Origin: Rhododendron vialii
Lineage: Eukaryota; Streptophyta; Magnoliopsida; Ericales; Ericaceae
Direction of reading: 5' to 3'
DNA length: 64,000 bases
Assembly: GCF_030253575.1 (NCBI RefSeq)
Contig: NC_080561.1
Coordinates: 29,238,564 to 29,302,563 of the forward strand
Below the pieces are notes generated by a model. The model was not told the DNA's origin, ran no database searches, and saw nothing but the letters and a program-made list of their open reading frames with translations. Shown here in pieces: positions 34,701 to 44,699 of the stretch (the first letter of the stretch is position 1; every line of letters begins with the position of its first letter). The translations under genes were made by a program, and so were the position numbers.

Positions 34701-37403
34701 AGTGTTATGCCCTTTGGACTAAGGAATGCTGGGGCTACATACCAGAGACTTGCAACCATTATGTTCAAGAAGCTCATCGGGAAGACTTTGGAAGTTTACA
34801 TAGATGATATGGTGGTAAAGAGTCGAGAAAAAGGAGGGCATATTTCTGATCTGAAGGAAGTGTTCGAAATCCTGAGGAAGTATAAACTGAAACTCAACGC
34901 CTCGAAGTGTGCGTTTGGAGTTGGTTCAGGAAAATTCCTGGGTCATTTGGTAACTTTGAGAGGGATAGAGGCAAATCCCGATCAGATTGATGCCTTACAA
35001 AGACTACAGAGTCCCAAAACTACCAAGGAAGTCCAGAGGCTGAATGGGATGGCAGCAGCACTTAACAGATTCATCAGCAGGTCAAGCGACAAATGCAGAC
35101 CCTTTTTTCAGTTATTGAAAAAAAGGGAGGGATTTGAATGGGGAGCAGAATGTGAACAAGCTTTCCAGGACCTGAAGAAGTACCTGGCCGAGCCCCCACT
35201 GTTGTCAACTCCACAGCCTGGTGAGTCTTTAATTCTGTACTTAGCCGTTTCCGAGCATGCAGTAAGTGCAGTCTTGTTGAGGGACTTGGGGATCGAACAA
35301 ATCCCCATCTATTATGTTAGCAAGACATTGTTGAATGCGGAGACGAGATATCTGCCTTTAGAAAAACTTGTCCTGGCACTTAGGACAGCAACCAGGAAAT
35401 TGCCACACTACTTCCAAAGCCATAAGGTTGTGGTTTATACTGAGTATCCATTAAAATCACCGCTTCGAAAGGCAGATTTCTCGGGACGGATCTCGACATG
35501 GTCCGTAGAGTTAAGTCAGTATGATCTCGAGTATCAGCCACGTACAGCAATTAAAGGCCAGGTATTGGCTGATTTTGTGGCAGAGTTTTCCCCCACTGTT
35601 GCTCCCTTGCCTCCTACGAGAAAGGAACAGGCAGCTAAGACATCATCCTTGAAGGATCAACCCGTAGCCGAACAGGATCCCAAAGAATGGAAGTTATTCG
35701 TTGATGGATCAGCGTGCAATACTGGTTCTGGAATTGGAGTTGTCCTCTTTCCTCCTCAAGGAGTTCTCATTGAACTCTCTGTTCGGCTTGGATTCAGTGC
35801 ATCGAATAATGTGGCTGAATATGAAGCACTCTTGGCTGGGTTAAGAAGTGCGAAGACCCTTAAAGCAGAACGGGTCAAGGTGTATTGTGATTCCCAGCTT
35901 GTTGTGAATCAACTGTCCGGCGAGTACGAGACTCGGAATGAAAAGATGGTAGCCTACGTGCAGGCAGCAAAAGACTTGCTTGATACCTTCGAGAGGGTAT
36001 ATATCGAGCAAATAAGTTCTGGACAGAATGCTCATGCAGATTCTTTAGCTTGGTTGGCTGCAGCAGTACCAACAGAGTTCAAAAGAAGGGTGGCAGTAGA
36101 ATACCTAAATGAGCCTAGCATTGGGAAGAGTGTAGATTTGGTCTTGGACGTGAACCAAGGACCAAGTTGGATGGACCCAATCATGGAGTTCTTACGAGAC
36201 GAGATACTCCCTTCTGATAAAAAGGAGGCCCACAAGATAAGGGTCAAATCTGCTAGGTTTTGGCTGTCCCCAGAGGGTAAGTTGTATAGGAAATCCTTTA
36301 CGGGTCCCTATTTGCTATGCGTACATCCTGAGATGGTACAGAAGTTCCTTCATGAAATCCACGAGGGAACGTGTGGGAGCCATGCTGGAGGCAGATCTAT
36401 TGCCCACCGAGCAATTACGCAAGGCTATTGGTGGCCACACATGCAAGAAGATGCAAAGGTGTATGTAAAGATTTGTGAGAAGTGTCAAAAGTTCTCACCA
36501 ATGATTCGAACGCCCGCCGAAGATCTGGTGCCATTGACAAGTCCCTGGCCTTTTGCTCAATGGGGGATGGATATCGTGGGTCCATTGCACAAAGCAACTG
36601 AGAATCGAAAGTTCCTGCTTGTTGCAACTGACTATTTTACAAAGTGGATTGAGGCAGAACCACTGGCCAAAATCACCGAGCCTATGATAGAAAGGTTCGT
36701 GTGGAAAAACATCATCACCCGCTTTGGGGTCCCTTATTCATTGATTACAGACAATGGATCCCAATTTCAGAAGAAATTCAAGGCTTTTTGTGCCCAGTAT
36801 GGAATACGAAATTATTACTCCACTCCGGCCTACCCTCAGAGTAATGGGCAAGCAAAGGCATCCAATAAAACTATCCTAGATGGGATAAAGAAGAGGCTGG
36901 ACAGAGCAAAGGGAAAATGGCCTGATGAGTTACCATTAGTTTTGTGGGCTCACCGAACAACGCCTAGGAGGTCTACGGGAGAGACCCCCTATTCGTTGGC
37001 ATTTGGAACAGAGGCTGTCATACCTCTGGAAGTGGGTCTGCCGACCAACAGGACAGCTTTGGTTGAAAGTGGAGGCAATGACAGGGCCCTTGAAATCGAG
37101 CTTGATCTTGCCGAGGAGAAGAGAGAAAAGGCCTTGGTACATCTTGCTTCTTACCAAGAGCAGCTGATGAAAAGCTACAACAAACATGTTCATCCTAGAG
37201 AATTTGGTGTTGGGGACCTTGTGCTACGAAAAGTGCTCGGCAACACCAAGGTGGCAAACGAAGGCAAGCTGGGGGCCAACTGGGAGGGCCCATATAGAGT
37301 AACTGAGATTATAGGCATAGGAGCCTATCGATTGGCAGATTTGGATGGTGATCCAATTCCAAGGCCTTGGAATGTTCATAATTTACGAAAGTTCTTTGTT
37401 TAG
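31713..37403 (+). pseudogene. Tat gag-pol polyprotein, two in-frame TGA stops and altered integrase
   Basis: One frame runs from the ATG at 31713 to 37403, broken only by TGA at 32265-32267 and 32679-32681. Order: Ser/Arg-rich N-terminus; capsid-like region (EEFTARFLTSRKAPKTFESL, 32700); zinc knuckle CSYHKDWGHMTEDC (33270); protease VDSGS (33683); reverse transcriptase DFTDLNKACPKDSFPLPRID and YIDDM (34800); a degenerate RNase H (35220-35470); archaeal-type RNase H beginning LFVDGSACNTGSGIG (35693-36080); integrase zinc finger (CEKCQKF, 36475), Asp in GMDIVGP (36566), Asp in TDNGSQF (36750). The third integrase residue, normally Glu in the NGQAE motif, is Lys (AAG, 36855-36857). AATAAA at 37533-37538 may serve as a polyadenylation signal. 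Confidence 0.92.
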
Positions 37404-37559
37404 AAGTATTAAATCCTGTTTTGGATTTACACTACGTGATTGTGTGGGAATTACGAATATAATTCCTTTGTTCTAGTTTTGATTATTTTCTAAAGGGTAC
37501 GAGTAACGCCCTCTTGCGTTTTACAGATTATGAATAAAATCACTTCTTTCAACTAACTG

Positions 37560-38155
37560 TTGTGGTATTTAAATACGAACTACGAGTTTGGTTCTCCTTA
37601 TTCGTATTGGGGAGCAGGGTATACCTTTTGAGTATGTGAAACTTAAAAGTTTTTATACATTTTTAAGTACGTGGCACTTAACGAATACAAGTACGAGACA
37701 CTTGTGTATAGAATCCCAAGTATGTGAAACCTGGGTATACATTTGAATGCAAGTATGAACACACTTGTATGTATTTTCTTAAAATACGTGATACTTAGCA
37801 AGTATGAAAATACTTGTGTGTTTTTAACAAATACAAGTACGAAATACTTGTATGGACGTTCAAAGTACGAGATACTTATATGGTGTTATAAGTACGTGAT
37901 ACTTAGGAATCCAATACACTAGTAGTTCTAAGTACGTGATACTTAGAAGTTGTGGTGTGAGTACGTGAAACTCAACGAATGCAAGTACATGACTCTTGTA
38001 AACGTTTATTGGTAAGTACGAGAAACTTAAACAAACATTAAGTACGTGAAACTTAAAATTCAGAACAGGCGTGAAAGATTTGCTAAAAGTACGAAATACT
38101 TATGCAAACAAATGATACATAAACGGTACGAAATACTTAGACTGAAAATTGCATA
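37560..38155. repeat. Array of short hairpin-forming repeats between pol and the antisense gene
   Basis: About 20 variants of AAGTACGTGATACTT (also AAGTACGAGATACTT, AAGTACGTGAAACTT, AAGTATGTGAAACC), spaced roughly 20-40 bp. Most have complementary ends AAGTA/TACTT around a 5-base centre. The array separates the converging 3' ends of pol (37403) and the antisense gene (38344). Confidence 0.8.
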
Positions 38156-38343
38156 CGAACAACTGCATCAAACATGGAAGCCGAGCAAAATATAAAAGTA
38201 GTGCCACGAAGGGCCGAATACCTGTATTATCCAGAGCATTACCAAACGAAAGTACTGGTACCACGCAGGGTTTAAAAGCTACGGTCACGCAGGACCAGCT
38301 AAACTGTTTCAAAGAAAGTCTTTTTTCAAAACTTACCAAAGGT

Positions 38344-40625
38344 TTAGTCCAGGCTTTGGACATCTGAGTTTGCCCTGACAGGTTCTTCAGTCGTGACATC
38401 TCCTACAGTCACATTCTCCTCCAAGTTGATAGGTTCAGGATTTGAATCTCGAACAGGAGACTGGACAGTCTGAGCTCCAGAGGGAATATCTTCTTCTATT
38501 CCAATAAAGTCTTCAATTTGTTGTTCAACATCATCTTCCGGAGGAACTTCTTGCTCTTGGGAAGCTGAAGCACGGCTGCTCGGTAGTTCATTATCAATCC
38601 AGAGAGGAGAATCCTCAGAAACGCCAACTTTTGTTAAACAAGTTTCCCAGCAAGCAATCCAAATCTGATCTTGGATAGCAGGAATCTGTTCAACATAATT
38701 AGCAGTTGTGGTGTCGAATCCCTTCTGGTACCCTTCTTCATATGCAGCTTTCTTGGCATTATCAATTTCTGATAGAGCCTGGTTGAGACTCTCTTCGGCA
38801 ACCTCAAGTTTTTCTTTGGTTTGGTTGAAATCAGACTTGGCTTTGTCTCTTTCTCGTTCCAACCTGGCGATTGTTCTGAGCATTCGGGTGTTGTCATTCA
38901 TCAGCCTGACTCTTTCAGCATCAGCTTCTTGGTATTTCTTACCCAGAGTAACCATCTTTTGAATAAACTGACAAAAGATTTAAATAGTCAGAAACAGTTG
39001 TAGCAATACAAGTTTGATAGCAAATACACGTATCGACCTTACAAGGAAAAACAAAAGTACCAAATTCCTTGATGCCGCTGACAAGTCCAGTAGAAACGAG
39101 CCAATCAGGTACAGATGCATTTTCTTTTTGCATATCTACTGGGAGCAGCAATCCTTGAGCTAGGGCAAGTGCGGTTTCAGATGAACCAGCACTATCCCCG
39201 ACGTGAACGGGACAGTCCCCCCTAGTGAAAGGAGGAGTCCACGTCTGAGGGAGGACTTGAGTGGTTGGTGAGATGGGATGATGGGTTTCGGTATCTGCTT
39301 AAGAAGCAGTACCATCTTGATCATCTACCCTTGGGCGTTTGTCTCTGTGAAGGTCAGCAGCCTCTGTGGTGGTGTCCACTTCTCGAGGAGAAGATGATGA
39401 CCGTGCGGATCCTCCCCTATTACGACGAGATCGTGGGGGAGGGGCTCCAGTTGAGGCCACCTGCCCAGTCCCACGTCCCCGAGAAGAGACGGTGACGAGG
39501 GAGCTGAGATTTATGGGCTGGCGTGTCATAGTGCTCGAGATAGGAGGAGATAGAGAATAACCTGAGGATGAGGATTGGCTGGTAACACAGATGGGCGCTG
39601 GCTGTTCGGGTAATGGTAGAGAGGAGGCCTGACTCCGTGAGGATCTTCGAACTCTTATTCGTGGTAAAGGAATTCCTTCGAAAATTGGGAATTCACCCGG
39701 TTGGCCGGCTACTGTCACTCCAATGTTAGCTCTGGTACTCCTAAGCTGGGAAGCAGTGGAGGTGGAAGCGGTACTGGTGCTGGGATGAGCGAGCCTTCTG
39801 TCTATAACCCCTCTATATGAAGGGTCGTATCCCAGAAGAACTTCTGCGTTGCGACCCCGACCAGCTGTAGAAGTGCCAGGTTCACCTGTATATTTTAGAA
39901 CCTTGTTGATGTCCTCTGTTCGGATGTTGCTCGGAACGCGTCTGGGACGATAGTTAGCGTTTTCAGCTGTCAGATCACAATTGTAACAGCAAGATTAGAC
40001 ACATGTAAAGGCTATGAGAAAGCGGTAAACGAAAATATTACAAACTTATTGAAAGAGGAGTATTACGTGGGTATCCCCATATGTGGGGGCAGTGGAGTCC
40101 CACCACTTGACCATCCTCTCCTAATGGCTCGAAAGCTCCAGTAACGTATAAGAAGTCAATCTCATGATCCCGAGCAGAATCCGGCAGGTTGAGCACGAGA
40201 CGCTTTTCTGCCCTTCTTACTTTGAAATAAAAGGTGTTATATTCAGGGTTTAGTACAATACTGTACCACCACTGAATGTCCCAGATCCCTAGCTGGGTCC
40301 CTAGAATTCTATTTAAAGCAATTACTCCATTTATCAGCCTAAAAACATTTGTTGATACTTGCATGGGGGTGAGTCGATACCAGTTTAGGATCTGACGGAG
40401 TAATGGGTGAAGAGGAAATCGGACCCCACCTTCGACGATGGCCACGATAGGGATGCACATTCTATCCCAGGAGCCACCATCCCTATCTGCTCCTAAAGGG
40501 GCGAGTTCGAGCCCCACATTATCAGGGATATTATACTCAGACCTAAACGTCGCCATTGCGGCGGGAGTATCACAGAATTTCCTAAACTTACTGGGTCTAG
40601 GAGGGGTGTCATGTTCATCCGCCAT
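38344..40625 (-). pseudogene. Spliced antisense gene of the Tat element (three exons, one in-frame stop)
   Basis: Predicted exons on the minus strand: 40625-40067, 39966-39038, 38967-38344. Intron 1 is GTAATA...CTGACAG (100 bp) and joins the frame exactly. Intron 2 is about 70 bp, with acceptor TTTGTCAG and a donor within a few bases of 39037 (GTCGAT in phase, GTAAGG nearby out of phase). Exon 1 encodes MADEHDTPPRPSKFRKFCD, YNIPDNVGLELAPLG and FPLHPLLRQILNWYRLTPMQ, resembling the plant 'putative gypsy-type transposon' domain (Transposase_28 in Pfam, by recollection). Exon 2 is Ser/Arg-rich. Exon 3 is a coiled coil (ARLERERDKAKSDFNQTKEK) with an acidic tail. TAA at 39299-39301 interrupts exon 2; the same frame reopens downstream. 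Extra antisense genes after pol are known in Tat elements; the function is unknown. Confidence 0.75.
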
Positions 40626-41010
40626 GGATATACTCGAAGAAAAAGTAAATGAAAGAATGGGCGTGATTGAAACCCTAGAAATGACCACAATCTGAGAATG
40701 AAATCTCAGATGAAAACCTAAGCAGAAGAAATGGAGTTAGAACGAAAGTCTTACAACGATACCGTGATGATTTCTTGGAGTACAATCGAATTTGCAGACG
40801 GCAGCAATGGCAGAAAGCTTAGGACTGAAAGTTCGAATGTTTTGGATAAAAAACCAAAAAGAGCCCTTTCAGCGGTTTAAAGGTGAGAGACGGAGACGAA
40901 ACGTCTCCTCTCACACCGTTACAGGAAAAAGTAACGGAAAGCCGAAACCGTTCTGACGCCGTTTCATAGAACGTCAGTTCGAAGTTAATGCTAGGCATAC
41001 GAAAACGTGC

Positions 41011-41016
41011 CACGTG
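41011..41016 (-). promoter_or_regulatory. G-box upstream of the antisense gene
   Basis: CACGTG within GCCACGTGG, 386 bp upstream of the antisense ATG. Binding of bZIP/bHLH factors to this core is known; use here is inferred. Confidence 0.4.
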
Positions 41017-41170
41017 GAGTCGTTTACCCCGAAATGGTATAATGACATAGGCGCCAAAAGGCATCAATGAAGTATTGAAATTATGATTGCACGGGATCAA
41101 AAGAGTTTGGTCTAGATAGAATTCTGTTTCTAAGCGTCATATATTACCCCCGAACAGTGGTAAATACATG

Positions 41171-41183
41171 AAGCTGGGGAGCA
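41171..41183 (+). promoter_or_regulatory. Tat polypurine tract
   Basis: AAGCTGGGGAGCA just upstream of the 3' LTR start at 41186. Confidence 0.8.
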
Positions 41184-41185
41184 AT

Positions 41186-42158
41186 TGTAGGGAGGTATTC
41201 CCGAGCAGATACATTTAGTTACCAAACACGTGATGTTTGGGAACACGTGGTAAATACGACTGGACTTATCGCCGAGCAGTTCGGTGAACAGCGATATGGA
41301 CCAGTGATATGAGAAGTCATGGCTATAAATAGACTATTCGGTTATGATACAGCCGAACAGATGATGTAAAGAACCTAGCACGTGATACGAGTGATCACGG
41401 GTTAAAAGCAATGCAATCGATATCCGAATAAATGGTACGTGGAACCATAGTTTGAATATAGACAGGACAGTCATCATGCTAAACAAGTGTTCGGCAATAT
41501 GGACTAGTGACATGAGAAGTCAATGGTCCAGGAAGGTTGTACGGGCTCAAGGACCAGTTACATGTGAGGTAACTGGTCCAAGCCGTCTGTTCGGCTATGA
41601 GACGGCCGAACAAAGATGGAACTCCAATCGAGAGTAGGAGCAGAGAGAATACTCTGGAAGATTCCAGAATAGTCATGTCTCATATAGGGATAAAGATCCC
41701 AAGAATATAGGATCTGAGAAAGATACCCAACGAGTATGGGATGTTCGGCTCTTAAAGGAAAAGAATCCTAAAAGGACTCTTTTCCATAAACTGATAAAGG
41801 AAACGAGACTCCTTGATATCCTGGGTTTCCTATACGAGTTAGGAATCCTATGGCAATAAGGATGCTTGAACAGCAAGCATCCATAAATCTATAAATATGA
41901 GGAAAACCTAGAGGTGAGAGGTACGCAATACGTTGCATTATTATTGCTTTCCTACTGATAATTAGGGCTGAGTTTTCTAGTACGTGATACTAACAAAGGC
42001 ATCGGAGGGCCTTTGCCACGAGAGGCAAAGGTGCACTCACCCCCTGTCTATTTTGCAGATTAGGGTTCAGACGTCGAGCTAGGGTTCCGGTGAAGAGGCA
42101 CGAATAAGCCGTTGCAATCCAGTTGATCCGAAGCGTCAATTGTTTTCATCCCCCTACA
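41186..42158 (+). repeat. Tat 3' LTR
   Basis: Same length as the 5' LTR with three transitions. The target-site copy CAAAT follows at 42159. Confidence 0.94.
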
Positions 42159-42373
42159 CAAATGATTCATGGACTCTTCTGCATCCAATTCACTTCCAAG
42201 ATTTACGTGCACAGGAGTGTGCACAGTAAGAGTGTTCTTAAGGTCCATTAAAATATTAAAGCCTTCGAGTACCTAAAACACAAAAATCAAGCATTAAACA
42301 TTGAGTAATAATATAAATGGACTTACCAGTGATAAATTAAGGGGCGCTTATGTAAATATTTACGCGCTTATCA

Positions 42374-42384
42374 TACCCCCCAAC
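42374..42384 (-). promoter_or_regulatory. Athila polypurine tract
   Basis: The minus strand reads TTGGGGGGTAT immediately before the 3' LTR start TGATAAGCG. Confidence 0.85.
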
Positions 42385-44699
42385 TTACACTTTGCTAGTT
42401 CCAAGCAAAGAAAACAAAATGTAACTAAAGAAAATAAATTAGAACTGATAGTTCTTTTAAACCCCCAGGCGGCCCCGGTAGGACGAGTGAAGTCTCGTGA
42501 GGGTTTTCAGCAGTGATTACCCACAAAACACAAGGAACCCTTCCACATGAAATCCGCAACTTGTCATGCAATTCATTGATCTATCCAGCAAAGAATGCAG
42601 CTACCACAAAGATATAAGAAGGCAGCAAATAGTTCTAAACGCTATCAAGTCAAGAAATAAACCATGGCACATAGTCTTAGCGTGTGTGTGATATGGGCCT
42701 CAACCACAAGTTTGCAATGATTAACCGCTCTTTCCGGTCCGAGTCTTGACTTCAATTCTCACAGTGTCATGCACTCACAAAGAAAAATCACTCGAAACAA
42801 AGGTGCATATTTTTGAACTCTCAAGTGTGTGGTTAGAAGTAATATAAATGAAAGCAAAGTACTCGCACACTATGACACGAAAAGAACGCTCTTTATGGTG
42901 GACACTCGATCTCATGAATGGAACACCAAGCATTGGAACTCTCTCTCTCATTCATCAGTCCACTTTCCATCATCCCTAGGATCAAATAGGACTTTATTTT
43001 TGGTTGTAATGCGGGGTAAGGAGAAATATTTCAAGGTTAGGGTAAAACATCACATGTCCAAGAATAGGCAAACAACTTAGGGCAAATTTAACAATGTGAG
43101 CCCAATTTTTTTACTTTTTCAACTCTACTTTATCTTTCCTTCTAACCTTTCAACATTTTCCAACCATAAAGCATGATTCCTCCTTTTTCAAACATATTGG
43201 TGCCCCTTTCTGCTTCTTTTTCTTCTCTTTTTTTTTTTTGTAGTATTTCTTTTTTTTTAAAGGGACACCACCAATTCAGGCACAAAAATTCACAAACTAC
43301 CCAAAAATTTTACCATTACATTCTTGCCTTTCTCCAAACACAATATGGAAGGTGGAGCTAACCAAGAAAAGGCTAAGTATAAAAGGCTCAAAGTGGCTTG
43401 CAAGAGATAAATGTGAAACAAAAGAACGAACATGCTCAAATAACAAAGACGGCCTATAATCCTCTCCAAAGGGTGAATCATCCATATGTCAAAACAAACC
43501 CAAGAGATATTTTCAATAAATTCCAATGCTTAGCAATCAAGAATAATCCTCTCCAAAGGGTGAATCATCCATATGTCAAAACAAACCCAAGAGATATTTT
43601 CAATAAATTCCAATGCTTAGCAATCAAGAATAATGAGACCTCAATGAATTGACTTTTTTCATGACAAACTAAGAGTTTACTTGACACCACTCCAACAAAA
43701 AAGATAAGGCACGAAAGCTCACTAGGGCATAAGTCTCCACTAATCTAGCCATCAAGAACAGTCAATTCACAACTCACTAGTGATCAAAGCCCACGTATAT
43801 GTGAAGTGCCAAGAGTGCTAAACCAATGTGTCATAATCAACTTCTTAAGACAAGCTAGCAAGTAGAACTACCATGCCAAAAACAGATATCATTACGGTAG
43901 GCAACACACCTCAATTCAGTTTTCCAATGAATAATCACAACTAGTTCAAACCGCATGCAAAAGGGTCCCACTATTTTTTAATTTTTCAAAATTTTTATTT
44001 TTTTTTGGATTTTTAAGAACAAACTACAAAGTAGTCCCTCTCCCCAACTTGAACCATTCGATGCCCTCATTGAAAGTAGAAAAATAAAAAGATAGGACAG
44101 AAAAGTAAAAGAGAGGAAAGGTATCACCTCGAAAAGGAAGAACATAGCAAACTATCATAGCAAGAGGGAGACCCCCCAACTTGGATTAAACAACCTGCAA
44201 AATGTTAGCCTCCAAAACAACAAAATATATACTAGAAAAACAACTAAAGAACATAAATAAAGGCAAGGAGTTCAAATAAAATAAAATAAAAATCCTTCCA
44301 CTTTCTTCACGCGAAAGACACGGGTACTACTTTTCTCCCTTGTCAAAGACTGTGGTTCCTTACTTGTTGGAAGAGCAATATGCATAGGATTCAACGATAT
44401 CTTGAGAAGTGGTGCCATCATCTAATAAGCTGCCACTCCCTCTGGGGCTACCAGATTCCTTACCCACCACTCGGCTTATGAAGCAATCTCCGCCAAGCTG
44501 GACACTAAAGTCGGATGGTTCAGACAGATTTCTCGCTGCTAACTACGTGCTGGCCGCCAGACCCAACCTCCTAAGTACTACATACGTAGCTTTGACAAGG
44601 TGGCTATACCAGACCGTTGGAAACCGTTCAAGCACGGCAAACACTGGAGATATCACAAACTCCATGGATTTTAAGTCTCCTAGACTTCCAATGAAAGCC
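42385..44699 (-). other. Athila region between pol and 3' LTR, no env-like gene recognised
   Basis: Many Athila members carry an envelope-like frame here. In this copy only short frames exist on either strand and none resembles a membrane protein. The segment contains a T-rich run near 43990 and an 87-bp tandem duplication. Confidence 0.6.
43457..43634. repeat. 87-bp exact tandem duplication
   Basis: TAATCCTCTCCAAAGGGTGA...TTAGCAATCAAGAA at 43457-43543 is repeated without visible change at 43544-43630. The identity suggests a recent event, after or near insertion of the Athila element. Confidence 0.93.

Larger units (their letters stand above)
30691..42158 (+). mobile_element. Tat-lineage Ty3/gypsy retrotransposon, young, nested in the Athila LTR
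   Basis: Flanked by CAAAT (30686-30690 and 42159-42163). The LTRs are 973 bp each and differ at three positions only (30841/41336 G-A, 30909/41404 G-A, 31010/41505 C-T). The total is 11,468 bp. Assignment to Tat rests on YIDDM in the reverse transcriptase and on the second, archaeal-type RNase H between RNase H and integrase. Between pol and the 3' LTR lie 3.8 kb with an antisense gene. Confidence 0.95.
29654..42373 (-). repeat. Athila 3' LTR, split by the Tat element
   Basis: Its two parts are 29654-30690 and 42164-42373. The joined length of 1247 bp equals the 5' LTR plus the two small indels (18 bp around 30059-30076 and 4 bp around 30485). Confidence 0.92.

Noticed and set aside
42385..44699. 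Envelope-like gene of Athila
   Set aside because: Only short frames; no signal peptide, transmembrane or coiled-coil pattern recognised.
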